A stretch of 64,000 bases of DNA from Lachnospiraceae bacterium (lineage in GTDB: Bacteria > Bacillota > Clostridia > Lachnospirales > Lachnospiraceae), in assembly GCA_017453065.1 (NCBI GenBank), contig JAFTKW010000020.1, positions 32,029 to 96,028 on the forward strand. The letters run 5' to 3'. Position 1 is the first letter of the stretch. The number at the start of each line of letters is the position of its first letter. The notes under the pieces were generated by a model. That model had not been told where the DNA came from. It ran no database searches and worked only from the letters and a program-made list of their open reading frames with translations. The translations under genes were made by a program, and so were the position numbers. Shown one piece after another: positions 34,886 through 44,328 of the stretch.

Positions 34886-36976
34886 ATGGTAAAGACTTTT
34901 ACAATGGACCTTGCAGGCCGTACCTTAAGCGTACAGGTTGGCAAAGTAGGTAAACAGGCTAACGGATGTGTATTCATTCAGTATGGTGAGACTACAGTTC
35001 TCAGTACTGCAACAGCATCTGACAAGCCAAGAGATGGAATTGATTTCTTCCCTCTTAGTGTAGAGTACGAAGAAAAGCTTTATGCAGTTGGCAAAATCCC
35101 AGGAGGATTTAACAAGAGAGAAGGCAAGGCAAGCGAAAATGCTATCCTTACCAGCCGTGTTATCGATAGACCTATGAGACCTTTGTTCCCTAAGGATTAT
35201 CGTAACGATGTAACACTTAACAACATGGTAATGAGCGTTGATCCAGAGTGCCGTCCTGAATTGGTGGCTATGCTCGGTGCTGCTATGGCAACCGCTATCT
35301 CTGATATCCCATTCGATGGCCCATGTGCTACAACACAGGTTGGTCTTGTAAATGGTGAGTTCGTAATCAACCCTAACCAGGAACAGTGGAAGAATGGCGA
35401 TCTCAACCTTACAGTAGCTTCTACCAGCGAGAAAGTTATCATGATCGAAGCGGGTGCAAACGAAGTTCCTGAAGCACAGATGATCGAAGCTATCTATCTT
35501 GCACATAGCATCAACCAGACTATTATTGAATTTACAAACCAGATGGTAGCAGAGGTTGGTAAGGCAAAACATGCTTATACAAGTTGCGCTATCCCTGCTG
35601 AGATGTTCGAAGCTATGAAAGCTATCGTAACTCCAGAGGAAATGGAAGTTGCTGTATTCACAGATGACAAGCAGACTAGAGAAGGCAACATCAAAGAAAT
35701 CACAGCTAAGTTGGAAGAAGCATTTGCGGACAACGAAGAATGGCTTGCTATTCTTGGTGAAGCTGTTTACCAGTATGAGAAGAAGACAGTTCGCAAGATG
35801 ATCTTGAAAGATCACAAGAGACCAGACGGACGTGAAATTACACAGATTCGTCCTCTTGCAGCAGAAGTTGATTTGATTCCTAGAGTACACGGAAGTGCAA
35901 TGTTTACTCGTGGACAGACACAGATTTGTAACGTTTGTACTTTGGCTCCTCTTTCCGAGCAGCAGAAACTTGACGGACTTGATGAAAACGAAGTATCCAA
36001 GAGATATATGCACCACTACAATTTCCCATCCTACTCTGTAGGTGAAACAAAACCTTCCAGAGGTCCAGGACGTCGTGAAATCGGTCACGGTGCTTTGGCA
36101 GAAAAAGCGTTGGTTCCAGTACTTCCTTCTGAGGAAGAATTCCCATACGCTATTCGTACCGTATCTGAGACATTTGAATCCAACGGTTCCACATCCATGG
36201 CTTCTACTTGTGCATCCTGCATGTCCCTTATGGCTGCTGGTGTACCTATCAAGAAGATGGTTGCTGGTATCTCCTGCGGTTTGGTAACTGGTGATGTGGA
36301 TGACGATTTTGTTCTTTTGACAGATATCCAGGGCCTTGAAGACTTCTTCGGAGATATGGACTTCAAGGTAACAGGTACAGAAGATGGTATTACAGCTATC
36401 CAGATGGATATTAAGATTCATGGTCTTACAAGACCTATCGTTGAAGGTGCTATCGCAAGATGTCGTGAAGCAAGAATGTTCATTATGGAGAACTGCATGA
36501 AGCCAGCTATCGCACAGCCTCGTGAGACTGTGAACCAGTACGCTCCAAAGATCGTTTCTATTCAGATCGATCCAGAGAAGATTGGTGAAGTGGTTGGTCA
36601 GCGTGGTAAGACTATCAACGAAATCATTGCTCGTACCGGCGTGAAGATTGACATCACAGATGATGGCAAGGTTTCTGTATGTGGTACAGATGCAGCTATG
36701 ATGGACAAGGCTGTAGAAATGATTAAGACTATCGTTACAGATTTCGCTGAAGGCCAGATCTTCAAGGGCAAAGTTGTAAGCATTAAAGAGTTTGGTGCTT
36801 TCGTAGAGTTTGCTCCTGGTAAAGAAGGTATGGTTCACATCTCCAAGATTTGCAAAGAGAGAATCGAGCATGTTGAGGATGTGCTTACACTCGGCGATAC
36901 AGTAACTGTAATCTGCACAGGTAAGGACAAGATGGGAAGAATGGGCTTCTCTATCAAAGATGTTCCACAGCAGTAA
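34886..36976 (+). CDS. pnp: polynucleotide phosphorylase
   Basis: 696 residues. Two RNase PH-like domains (IQYGETTVLSTATASDKPRD; HGSAMFTRGQTQICNVCTLA) separated by a helical domain, then KH (GEVVGQRGKTINEIIARTG) and S1 (GKVVSIKEFGAFVEFAPGKE). Phosphorolytic 3'-5' exoribonuclease for RNA decay and quality control. The frame is open from 34805, but ATG 34886 with AAAAGGAG and the MVKTFTMDLAGRTL N-terminus is right. Confidence 0.97.
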   Translation: MVKTFTMDLAGRTLSVQVGKVGKQANGCVFIQYGETTVLSTATASDKPRDGIDFFPLSVEYEEKLYAVGKIPGGFNKREGKASENAILTSRVIDRPMRPLFPKDYRNDVTLNNMVMSVDPECRPELVAMLGAAMATAISDIPFDGPCATTQVGLVNGEFVINPNQEQWKNGDLNLTVASTSEKVIMIEAGANEVPEAQMIEAIYLAHSINQTIIEFTNQMVAEVGKAKHAYTSCAIPAEMFEAMKAIVTPEEMEVAVFTDDKQTREGNIKEITAKLEEAFADNEEWLAILGEAVYQYEKKTVRKMILKDHKRPDGREITQIRPLAAEVDLIPRVHGSAMFTRGQTQICNVCTLAPLSEQQKLDGLDENEVSKRYMHHYNFPSYSVGETKPSRGPGRREIGHGALAEKALVPVLPSEEEFPYAIRTVSETFESNGSTSMASTCASCMSLMAAGVPIKKMVAGISCGLVTGDVDDDFVLLTDIQGLEDFFGDMDFKVTGTEDGITAIQMDIKIHGLTRPIVEGAIARCREARMFIMENCMKPAIAQPRETVNQYAPKIVSIQIDPEKIGEVVGQRGKTINEIIARTGVKIDITDDGKVSVCGTDAAMMDKAVEMIKTIVTDFAEGQIFKGKVVSIKEFGAFVEFAPGKEGMVHISKICKERIEHVEDVLTLGDTVTVICTGKDKMGRMGFSIKDVPQQ

Positions 36977-36990
36977 TTAAATGAGAATTT

Positions 36991-37030
36991 AGAGCTACAT
37001 TCCTAGCAATAGGATTGTAGCTCTTTTTTT
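36991..37030 (+). terminator. pnp terminator
   Basis: AGAGCTACA (36991-36999) pairs with TGTAGCTCT (37016-37024), with inner CCTA/TAGG, then seven Ts. Confidence 0.92.
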
Positions 37031-37050
37031 ATTTATACAACCTTCTCTTG

Positions 37051-37078
37051 GTCTAAAATGAAAGCCTGTACATATATT
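37051..37078 (+). promoter_or_regulatory. candidate sigma-E promoter of spoIIIA
   Basis: GTCTAAA (37051-37057), about 13 bp, CATATATT (37071-37078): resembles mother-cell sigma-E elements (-35 with ATA/AAA core, -10 CATA...T). Position 24 bp before spoIIIAA fits the known sigma-E control of this operon in Bacillus. Confidence 0.4.
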
Positions 37079-37101
37079 AGTTTAGAAAGAGAGGAAGGAA
37101 T

Positions 37102-38076
37102 ATGGCTGATACATTTATGACTTTGTTTCCCGTAGGGGCTAGAGATATTTGGAGGCCTCTTGGAGCCTTTACTGACCAAATTCAGGAGATTCGAATTCGT
37201 TTGAACAAACCGGTTATAGTGGTGAAGAATGATGGAGAATGGTTCTTAAAAAAAGAAGGTCTTACTAAGGAATCACGGCAGGCAATTGTCATAGAGGAGC
37301 CAGAGATGAATCGGTATCTGAATCATTTTTGCCAAGATTCTATCTACGCCTTTCAGGATGAACTAAAAAATGGGTTTATTACTGTCCCAGGTGGACACAG
37401 GGTTGGTGTGGCTGGACAAGTAATGCTGGAGCAAGGGGAGGTGGTTGGAATGAAATATATCACATGCATTAATATCCGTGTGACACATCAAATAAAGGGA
37501 GTGGCGAACAGCATAATGCCATTGCTTTATGAAAAAGGAAAACTGCAAAACACCTTGATTGTTTCTCCACCGGGTTGCGGGAAAACTACTCTGCTGAGAG
37601 ATATGGTAAGACAAATATCTGACGGAAATAATTGGGGAGAGGGTATGCCAGTTTCTGTTATAGATGAGCGCTCCGAGATAGCAGGCTGCTATCTTGGAAT
37701 TCCTCAAAATGATGTTGGAATTCGCACGGACGTACTGGACGGATGCCCAAAGGAAAAAGGGATGATGCTTATGCTGCGAAGCATGTCTCCTAAAGTAGTG
37801 GCAGTAGATGAATTGGGAGGGATGGAGGACCTAAAATCGGTATTTCATTTGTCTTTTTGTGGATGCAAGGTCATTGCTACCGTTCATGGGGAAGATATAC
37901 AGCAGCTGAGGTACAAAGAGGGGTGGGAGCGAATTCTTGGCACGGGATTGTTTGGAAGAATTGTGGTTTTGGGGAAGCGAAGCGGCATGCCAGAAATAAT
38001 TGGTGTTTATGATAAAGAGATGAAACGATTGGGAGAAGTGAACGCAAAGGATATGAAAATATGCTTCGATTGTTAG
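37102..38076 (+). CDS. spoIIIAA: stage III sporulation protein AA (secretion-type ATPase)
   Basis: 324 residues, related to type II/IV secretion ATPases. EIRIRLNKPVIVVKNDGEWF opens the N-terminus; Walker A is SPPGCGKTTLLRDMVRQISD and the acidic box is VVAVDELGGMEDL. First gene of the eight-gene operon that builds the channel between mother cell and forespore. It overlaps spoIIIAB by 16 bp. Confidence 0.95.
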   Translation: MADTFMTLFPVGARDIWRPLGAFTDQIQEIRIRLNKPVIVVKNDGEWFLKKEGLTKESRQAIVIEEPEMNRYLNHFCQDSIYAFQDELKNGFITVPGGHRVGVAGQVMLEQGEVVGMKYITCINIRVTHQIKGVANSIMPLLYEKGKLQNTLIVSPPGCGKTTLLRDMVRQISDGNNWGEGMPVSVIDERSEIAGCYLGIPQNDVGIRTDVLDGCPKEKGMMLMLRSMSPKVVAVDELGGMEDLKSVFHLSFCGCKVIATVHGEDIQQLRYKEGWERILGTGLFGRIVVLGKRSGMPEIIGVYDKEMKRLGEVNAKDMKICFDC

Positions 38077-38579
38077 GTGCGTTGTTAGTTCTGGTGGGAA
38101 GTACAGGCTATGGGTTTGCTTTATACATAGAATTAAATGAAGGTTTAATAAATGCGAGAACTATTCTTTATATATTGGATGCTTTCTTAAGTGAAGTTGG
38201 ATTCCGAAGACTTAGCCTTCCAGAGTGTTGTAGGGCGATTTCGAAAGAGTGCGAGACGCCATATAGTCAGATGCTTGCAAATGTCTACCGTACTTATGAA
38301 ATAGAGAGGAAAGGAGAATTTGCAAGTTGCTGGAAAGCATCCATGGAAGAAGGGCTGAAAGGAGTTCCAATGTCTATGGAGGAAAAGAAGGTTGTTTGTA
38401 ATCTTTTTGAAGGAGTAGCCATATATGACCTAGAACGTCAAAAAAGCATTTTGGAAAACGGAAAAATGAGGATGGAGAATTTTCGGAAGAAAAGAGAACA
38501 GGAAATTGCAGAAAAGAAAAAAATCTATACTAGTTTGGGATTTATGGTTGGGGCACTTTTGGTACTTATATTGATATGA
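38061..38579 (+). CDS. spoIIIAB: stage III sporulation protein AB
   Basis: 172 residues. N-terminal membrane helix (LLGALLVLVGSTGYGFALYI), a helical body with SEVGFRRLSLPECCRAISKE, and a C-terminal membrane helix (SLGFMVGALLVLILI). Resembles GspF-like secretion components. Translationally coupled to spoIIIAA. Confidence 0.93.
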   Translation: MLRLLGALLVLVGSTGYGFALYIELNEGLINARTILYILDAFLSEVGFRRLSLPECCRAISKECETPYSQMLANVYRTYEIERKGEFASCWKASMEEGLKGVPMSMEEKKVVCNLFEGVAIYDLERQKSILENGKMRMENFRKKREQEIAEKKKIYTSLGFMVGALLVLILI

Positions 38580-38592
38580 AAGGGATTAAAAG

Positions 38593-38787
38593 ATGGGTGT
38601 AGGACTGATATTCAAGATAGCAGCTGTTGGTATCTTGATCACAATCTTGGGACAGGTATTAAAACATAGTGGCAGGGAGGAGCATGCCTTCTTGGTAAGC
38701 TTGGCAGGATTGATCATTGTGCTGGGATGGATATTGCCATACATATATGATCTCTTTGAAATGATACAGACACTGTTTGATTTGTAG
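38593..38787 (+). CDS. spoIIIAC: stage III sporulation protein AC
   Basis: 64 residues with two membrane helices: MGVGLIFKIAAVGILITILG and AFLVSLAGLIIVLGWILPYI. Size and sequence are typical of the small SpoIIIAC channel component. Followed by spoIIIAD after 7 bp. Confidence 0.95.
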   Translation: MGVGLIFKIAAVGILITILGQVLKHSGREEHAFLVSLAGLIIVLGWILPYIYDLFEMIQTLFDL

Positions 38788-38794
38788 GTGGTAT

Positions 38795-39178
38795 ATGGAA
38801 CTTGTAAAGATTGGATTGTTTGGAATAGTGGGGGTGCTGATTGCACTTCAGTTCAAGCAACAAAAAGCAGAAGTGAGTATGTATATTGGACTAGCTGTAG
38901 CTCTTGTAATGTTTCACTATGTTTTGTCTTGGCTGTTTGTGGCATTAGAGCAGTTTGAGGCTTTTCAAACGTATATTGGACAAGGCGCTTCTTATCTAAA
39001 AATCTTGCTGAAGGTAGTTGGTATTACCTATATATGCGAATTCAGTTCTGGGATTTGTAAGGATGCAGGGTATCAGTCTGTGGCAACGCAGGTTGAACTT
39101 TTGGGAAAACTATCGGTTTTGTTTTCAGGTCTACCAATCCTGTTTGCAATGGTGAAACAGATGGAGGGATTTTGGTAA
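38795..39178 (+). CDS. spoIIIAD: stage III sporulation protein AD
   Basis: 127 residues with four hydrophobic segments: MELVKIGLFGIVGVLIALQF, VSMYIGLAVALVMFHYVLSW, LKILLKVVGITYICEFSSGI and LSVLFSGLPILFAMVKQMEG. The start is ATG 38795 after TAGGTGG rather than the upstream in-frame ATG at 38777. The stop overlaps the spoIIIAE start. Confidence 0.94.
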   Translation: MELVKIGLFGIVGVLIALQFKQQKAEVSMYIGLAVALVMFHYVLSWLFVALEQFEAFQTYIGQGASYLKILLKVVGITYICEFSSGICKDAGYQSVATQVELLGKLSVLFSGLPILFAMVKQMEGFW

Positions 39179-40233
39179 TGGAAAACATAATTGCAGATAT
39201 GTGGCAGGAATATGATCTGGATGCTTTGGGAAATCAGATAGATCAATTGTTTCCTGTAGGCGGTTTGTCCCTGGATAGACTTATAGAATTAATAATAACG
39301 GGTGATATCTTAGGCGCACTTAGTCTGATGTGGCAGGCTAGCTTTGGGGGAATTGGAGCACAAATGGAGGGGATGAAACAGGTTTTTGTCAGTTTGCTAG
39401 TGGTTGGGATTTTTGCAGCACTGATCAGTCATTTCGTTGATGTTTTTGACAATCACCAGATTGCAGATATGAGTTTTTATTTTACATATTTATTGATCAA
39501 TACCATGTTACTTCGGTGCTTTCATGAAATTGCCACAGTGGGATCTGATGCCATGAATGAAATCGTATCTTTTATACAAATTTATGTGCCCACTTATTTG
39601 GTTACTGTGGGAGTGGCTACGGGGCCGACTACTGCTTATGCAAACTACTCCATATTGCTAGTCCTTATTTATGTGGTTCAAAGAGTGCTGGTTAATGTAG
39701 CAATTCCACTTATTTATGGCTATGTGTTTGTTGCTATGCTCAACGGGATTTGGTGGGATGAAAAATTAAATCTGCTGATGGGGTTGATAGAAAAAGGAAT
39801 AGCGTTGCTTTTTAAGATTATATTGGGAATGGTTTCGGGTATCGGTCTAATACAGTCTATGATAACGCCTGTTATAGATTCTGTAAAGAACACGGGACTG
39901 CAAAAGGCCATCTCTGCAATTCCAGGAATAGGTAATGCGGCAGAGGGAGTGGTTGAAGTGGTGCTTGGCTCGGCAGTAGTAATTAAGAATAGTCTAGGAA
40001 TTTTAGGACTACTGATATTGCTTGGGATATGTATGGTGCCGCTGCTGAAGATATTTTTGATATCATGTGTTATTAAAATTGCAGCTTCCTTGCTTGGTTT
40101 CATTAGTGACAAAAGGATCACGAACTTGACGGACAAGGTGGGAAGCGGAGGTATGCTTGTGTTAAAGACAACAGGGACGGCAATGCTGCTTTTTGGAGTC
40201 ACAATATCTATGGCAGCGTTCGCGGTGAAATAG
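39178..40233 (+). CDS. spoIIIAE: stage III sporulation protein AE
   Basis: 351 residues, polytopic with about eight helices. Conserved features include DLDALGNQIDQLFP, the FHEIATVGSDAMNEIVSFIQ segment and LGSAVVIKNSLGILGLLILL. ATG 39178 overlaps the spoIIIAD stop (taATG). Membrane core of the feeding-tube channel by family knowledge. Confidence 0.95.
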   Translation: MENIIADMWQEYDLDALGNQIDQLFPVGGLSLDRLIELIITGDILGALSLMWQASFGGIGAQMEGMKQVFVSLLVVGIFAALISHFVDVFDNHQIADMSFYFTYLLINTMLLRCFHEIATVGSDAMNEIVSFIQIYVPTYLVTVGVATGPTTAYANYSILLVLIYVVQRVLVNVAIPLIYGYVFVAMLNGIWWDEKLNLLMGLIEKGIALLFKIILGMVSGIGLIQSMITPVIDSVKNTGLQKAISAIPGIGNAAEGVVEVVLGSAVVIKNSLGILGLLILLGICMVPLLKIFLISCVIKIAASLLGFISDKRITNLTDKVGSGGMLVLKTTGTAMLLFGVTISMAAFAVK

Positions 40234-40246
40234 GAGGGCAGGTAGT

Positions 40247-40702
40247 ATGAACGAAATCATCGGTTTGTTAAAACAGGTTGGAATCTTTATGGTATGTGCA
40301 CAGACGGTTCTACATTTTAAACCCCATCAGAAGTATGACAAGTATTTCAAACTTTTGATAGGAATCATGGTAATGGTTCAGCTTATGTCTCCAGTCTTTA
40401 CTTTCTTAGGCGGAGAGGAGTTTGCACTGGACGTAGAACTTCCTCAGGAATGGACAGTGAATTCTTTGGATATTGGAAGTATGCTTGAAGCAGCTGATGG
40501 AATTGTAGATAAATACGCAGAAAGTGAAATTAAATCCAGATTAAACAATATAGATAACGATATGGCTGATACAGAAAAACTGATAGAAGAGGATGGAATA
40601 TCTATAGAGGATATCGCAGTTGATGAAATCAAGGTAGGAGAAGGTATGAACGGGACGGAGAGAAATGAAGCGTTGCAGGAAAAAGAGAGGACGGTGGACT
40701 AA
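40247..40702 (+). CDS. spoIIIAF: stage III sporulation protein AF
   Basis: 151 residues: two N-terminal membrane helices (IIGLLKQVGIFMVCAQTVLH; FKLLIGIMVMVQLMSPVFTF) then an acidic soluble domain. Ends at the first base of the spoIIIAG start codon. Confidence 0.92.
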   Translation: MNEIIGLLKQVGIFMVCAQTVLHFKPHQKYDKYFKLLIGIMVMVQLMSPVFTFLGGEEFALDVELPQEWTVNSLDIGSMLEAADGIVDKYAESEIKSRLNNIDNDMADTEKLIEEDGISIEDIAVDEIKVGEGMNGTERNEALQEKERTVD

Positions 40703-41304
40703 TGCTAGATAAATGGAAATCGTGGGTGAAGAATAAAAATAATTTTGTGGTGGTTTTTCTAGTTGGGGTTCTCTTTTTGGTGATGCTAATTCCTGTTGGC
40801 GACTCAGAGGATGAGGACGGACAGGAGGATGGTAGGCAAACGCTTTCAAGTCAGGAACGGGTTACAGGAAATGTTAGCATGGGTGACACCTTAGATTCCA
40901 CCCAAGCTTATTGCCTGGTGTTGGAAGAAAAATTGGCAACCCTTCTTTCTCAGATAGAAGGGGTAGGAAAAACTCAGGTAATGATTACCATGCAATATTC
41001 AGAGGAAAAGATAGTAGAAACAGAAAATGCATTGAAGATTCAGGAGACGACAGAAACGGATGCGGGAGGGGGAACCAGAGTGGTGACGAGCACAGAGGAA
41101 AGTGTAAGTGCCATATACGAGAGCAGCAGCAATGATTCAATACCATATGTTATCAAAATCCAAGTGCCGAAGGTGCAAGGAGTAATGGTGGTTGCGCAGG
41201 GTGCTGGCAATGGAGATATTGATTTAAAAATAACTCAAGCGGTACAGGCATTATTGGGAATAGATGTACATAAGATAGCAATAGCAAAAATGGAGGCACA
41301 ATAG
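40702..41304 (+). CDS. spoIIIAG: stage III sporulation protein AG
   Basis: 200 residues: one membrane helix (NFVVVFLVGVLFLVMLIPVG), an acidic spacer, and a ring-forming domain with LEEKLATLLSQIEGVGKTQV, PYVIKIQVPKVQGVMVVAQG and LKITQAVQALLGIDVHKIAI. SpoIIIAG forms a large ring in the intermembrane space in Bacillus. Confidence 0.94.
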   Translation: MLDKWKSWVKNKNNFVVVFLVGVLFLVMLIPVGDSEDEDGQEDGRQTLSSQERVTGNVSMGDTLDSTQAYCLVLEEKLATLLSQIEGVGKTQVMITMQYSEEKIVETENALKIQETTETDAGGGTRVVTSTEESVSAIYESSSNDSIPYVIKIQVPKVQGVMVVAQGAGNGDIDLKITQAVQALLGIDVHKIAIAKMEAQ

Positions 41305-41328
41305 AGTGTCAGAAAAGGGGAGTTTGCC

Positions 41329-42093
41329 TTGAAAGAATTATTAAAGAAAAACCAACTTATGATCACTGCCCTGGCAATTATGCTCGCTGTGGCAGGCTAC
41401 TTACAATTTGCTGAGAATGGACTGGAGGATGAAGACTATTTGTCTGCTGGGGGAGAAGGCCAAGTGGCATCTGGTGGTGCGGTAGAGAATTTGACCTCTG
41501 AGGATATGTCAAGTACATACGATTTGCTGGGCCTTTTGGATCTGTCTGACGAGGATTTAGAGCTTGCAGACGGGGCTGATACTTCAGATGAATACATTGA
41601 CGGAATTTTGGGCTCTGCAGGTCAGGTCGCAGATGGAGCAACGAATAGCGGAATTCAGGACGTGGAAAGCATGGACATTGATATTGAAACACCAGGTGCT
41701 GGCGAGGTGCCAGGAGATGCAGTGTTTACTTCTGGAATGGGAGTAGTAGATTTGTCTGAAGTTCGTCTTATGAAGGAGCAGACCCGTGCCAAAAACAAAG
41801 AGACATTGATGGAAATCATCAACAGCGCAGGGCTAAACGATGTGCAGAAGCAGAGTGCGGTGGATACAATGGTTCGTATGACAGAAATTGCAGAGATGGA
41901 AATGGCTGCAGAAATTTTGTTGGAAGCAAAAGGGTTTTCGGGTGTTTTGGTAAGTGTAAATGGAGATACTGTTGATGTGGTGGTAAATGCTGTGGAGCTT
42001 ACGGATGCACAGAGAGCGCAAATCGAGGATATTGTAAAAAGAAAAACCGAGATTGATGCATCAAATATTGTGATTAGTACGGTTGTGCAGTAA
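41329..42093 (+). CDS. spoIIIAH: stage III sporulation protein AH
   Basis: 254 residues: a membrane helix near the N-terminus (LMITALAIMLAVAGYLQFAE), a long acidic linker, and a C-terminal YscJ/FliF-like domain (AAEILLEAKGFSGVLVSVNG, then DVVVNAVELTDAQRAQIEDI). The mother-cell partner of forespore SpoIIQ in Bacillus. Start TTG 41329 behind GGGGAG. Confidence 0.94.
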   Translation: MKELLKKNQLMITALAIMLAVAGYLQFAENGLEDEDYLSAGGEGQVASGGAVENLTSEDMSSTYDLLGLLDLSDEDLELADGADTSDEYIDGILGSAGQVADGATNSGIQDVESMDIDIETPGAGEVPGDAVFTSGMGVVDLSEVRLMKEQTRAKNKETLMEIINSAGLNDVQKQSAVDTMVRMTEIAEMEMAAEILLEAKGFSGVLVSVNGDTVDVVVNAVELTDAQRAQIEDIVKRKTEIDASNIVISTVVQ

Positions 42094-42111
42094 TCCAAAA
42101 TGTGTTAAAAT
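42083..42111 (+). promoter_or_regulatory. candidate promoter of prfC
   Basis: TTGTGC (42083-42088), 17 bp, TAAAAT (42106-42111), overlapping the end of spoIIIAH. Confidence 0.5.
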
Positions 42112-42123
42112 ATTTCGATATGT

Positions 42124-42151
42124 CTCAGTTCACGGTTTGCCGTGAACTGAG
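42124..42151 (+). other. perfect 12-bp hairpin in prfC leader
   Basis: CTCAGTTCACGG, TTTG loop, CCGTGAACTGAG. No T tract follows, so it is not a standard terminator; it sits about 30 nt before the start and may stabilise or regulate the mRNA. Confidence 0.6.
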
Positions 42152-42182
42152 GAAGTGAAATGGTTTTATGGAGGAAATGAAA

Positions 42183-43778
42183 GTGGCTTTATACACAGAA
42201 GAAATAAACAGAAGACGAACCTTTGCGATTATTTCTCACCCTGACGCAGGTAAGACAACCTTGACAGAGAAATTCCTGCTTTACGGTGGAGCAATTAATT
42301 TGGCAGGTAGCGTAAAGGGAAAGGCAACAGCTAGACATGCTGTTTCTGACTGGATGGAAATTGAAAAAGAAAGAGGTATTTCTGTTACCTCTTCTGTACT
42401 GCAGTTCCAATATGATGGATTCTGTATCAATATTTTGGATACACCAGGACACCAGGATTTCTCAGAGGATACCTATCGTACTTTGATGGCGGCAGACTCT
42501 GCGGTTATGGTAATTGACGCTTCTAAGGGTGTTGAGGCGCAGACTCGTAAACTTTTCAAGGTTTGTGTAATGCGTAAGATTCCAATCTTTACCTTTATCA
42601 ACAAGATGGACAGAGATGCCAACGATACGTTTGAACTTTTGGATGAGATCGAAAAGGAACTTGGTATTGCCACCTGCCCTGTAAACTGGCCAATTGGTTC
42701 TGGTAAGGGATTTAAGGGTGTGTATGATCGAAATAAAGAGGCGGTTCTTACTTTTTCTGATACCGAAAAAGGTACAAAGGAAGGAGAGACCAAAGAGATT
42801 TCCGTTAAGGACAAAGAAAACCTTGCTTCCATCATTGGACAGGATGCAGCGGACAAGTTGTATGATGAGATTGAACTATTAGATGGCGCTAGTGCAGAAT
42901 TTGACTTAGATGCAGTTAGAAGTGGTGATTTAACTCCTGTTTTCTTTGGATCTGCGCTAACTAACTTTGGCGTGGAAGTGTTTTTACAGCATTTCTTAGA
43001 GATGACTACAACACCACTTCCAAGAAAGTCCGATCAGGGACTGATTGATCCAGTGGAGAACGATTTCTCTGCTTTTGTATTTAAAATCCAGGCAAATATG
43101 AACAAAGCGCACAGAGATCGTATTGCCTTTATGCGTATTTGTTCTGGCAAATTTGATGCCAATATGGAAGTAAGACATGTGCAGGGACAGAAAGTGATGA
43201 GACTTTCTCAACCTCAGCAGATTATGGCAGATGAAAGAAAGATTTTGGACGAGGCCTATGCCGGAGATATCATCGGTGTATTTGACCCGGGTATTTTCTC
43301 TATTGGTGACACTGTCTGTATGCCAAAGGAAAAATTCTGCTATGAAGGAATTCCTACTTTTGCGCCAGAGCATTTTGCAAGAGTACGTCAGGTGGATACT
43401 ATGAAGCGTAAACAGTTTGTCAAAGGTATCAACCAGATTGCGCAGGAAGGTGCGATTCAGATTTTCCAGGAACTGAGTTCTGGTATGGAAGAGATTATTG
43501 TAGGTGTAGTAGGTGTGCTTCAGTTTGATGTGCTTAAATATCGTTTGGAAAATGAGTACAATGTAGAAATTAGATTGGAGCCATTGCCATACGAACACAT
43601 TAGATGGATTGAAAACAAAGATGAAGTGAAAGTGGACAAGATTGTAGGAACTTCTGATATGAAAAAGATTCAGGATTTGAAGGGCAATCCACTTTTGCTC
43701 TTTATCAACTCTTGGAGTATCGGAATGACATTGGACCGTAATCCTGGTCTGCAGCTGTCAGAGTTTGGTAAAAATTAA
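42183..43778 (+). CDS. prfC: peptide chain release factor 3
   Basis: About 531 residues. Translational GTPase that recycles RF1/RF2: RRTFAIISHPDAGKTTLTEK (G1), ERGISVTSSVLQF (G2), LDTPGHQDFSEDTYRTLMAA (G3), FINKMDRDAND (G4). The start is uncertain: ATG 42168 and ATG 42177 are in frame, but GTG 42183 has GGAGG at the best spacing and gives the family-length N-terminus. It takes the place that accB-accC occupy in Bacillus between spoIIIAH and yqhY. Confidence 0.95.
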   Translation: MALYTEEINRRRTFAIISHPDAGKTTLTEKFLLYGGAINLAGSVKGKATARHAVSDWMEIEKERGISVTSSVLQFQYDGFCINILDTPGHQDFSEDTYRTLMAADSAVMVIDASKGVEAQTRKLFKVCVMRKIPIFTFINKMDRDANDTFELLDEIEKELGIATCPVNWPIGSGKGFKGVYDRNKEAVLTFSDTEKGTKEGETKEISVKDKENLASIIGQDAADKLYDEIELLDGASAEFDLDAVRSGDLTPVFFGSALTNFGVEVFLQHFLEMTTTPLPRKSDQGLIDPVENDFSAFVFKIQANMNKAHRDRIAFMRICSGKFDANMEVRHVQGQKVMRLSQPQQIMADERKILDEAYAGDIIGVFDPGIFSIGDTVCMPKEKFCYEGIPTFAPEHFARVRQVDTMKRKQFVKGINQIAQEGAIQIFQELSSGMEEIIVGVVGVLQFDVLKYRLENEYNVEIRLEPLPYEHIRWIENKDEVKVDKIVGTSDMKKIQDLKGNPLLLFINSWSIGMTLDRNPGLQLSEFGKN

Positions 43779-43886
43779 ATCTAAAGGAAACTGTTTCCTA
43801 TCTGGAGGATGAGTCAATGCTTATATTGACCATACTCCTTGGGGGAGAATAGGCAAATAAAAGCCTATGCAAAATGAATGGCGATG

Positions 43887-43895
43887 TGCTATAAT
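43887..43895 (+). promoter_or_regulatory. extended -10 promoter of yqhY
   Basis: TGCTATAAT: TG (43887-43888) one base before TATAAT (43890-43895). No good -35 is seen. Upstream lies a hairpin ATAGGC-N8-GCCTAT near 43850-43869. Confidence 0.55.
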
Positions 43896-43930
43896 AACGC
43901 TAAGAATAAGTATTCTGGGAGGAAACTTAA

Positions 43931-44311
43931 ATGGAAAGAGAAGTGGAAAGAAGTACTTACGTGTTACAGGAAGATGATAGCATCGGAGCAGTACAGATTG
44001 CAGATGATGTTGTTGCTATGATTACAAGCCTTGCAGCTACAGAAGTAGAAGGCGTATCTGCTATGGCTGGCAATATTACAAATGAGCTTATGAGTAAGGT
44101 GGGCGTAAAGAGCCTTACCAAGGGCGTAAAGGTAGACATTTTTGAGAATTCTGTTACTGTGGATTTGGCAGTGATGGTAGAGTATGGCTACAATATTCCT
44201 GCTATTAGCCAGAAGGTTCAGCAGAAGGTAAAAACTGCGATTGAAAACATGACTGGCCTTACTGTTACCGATGTAAATATTCGTATTGCTGGCGTAAATA
44301 TGCAGAAATAA
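43931..44311 (+). CDS. yqhY: Asp23/Gls24 family envelope stress protein (YqhY-like)
   Basis: 126 residues of the Asp23 family: IGAVQIADDVVAMITSLAAT, EVEGVSAMAGNI, VEYGYNIPAISQKVQQKVKT, GLTVTDVNIRIAGV. YqhY in Bacillus lies before nusB, as here, and is linked to control of fatty acid (acetyl-CoA carboxylase) metabolism. No membrane segment. 17 bp before nusB. Confidence 0.9.
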   Translation: MEREVERSTYVLQEDDSIGAVQIADDVVAMITSLAATEVEGVSAMAGNITNELMSKVGVKSLTKGVKVDIFENSVTVDLAVMVEYGYNIPAISQKVQQKVKTAIENMTGLTVTDVNIRIAGVNMQK

Positions 44312-44328
44312 GAATTGAAAGGTACACT

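Noticed and set aside
34925-36871. 648-codon open frame antisense to pnp
   Set aside because: Codon-bias shadow of a highly conserved gene; no translation signals.
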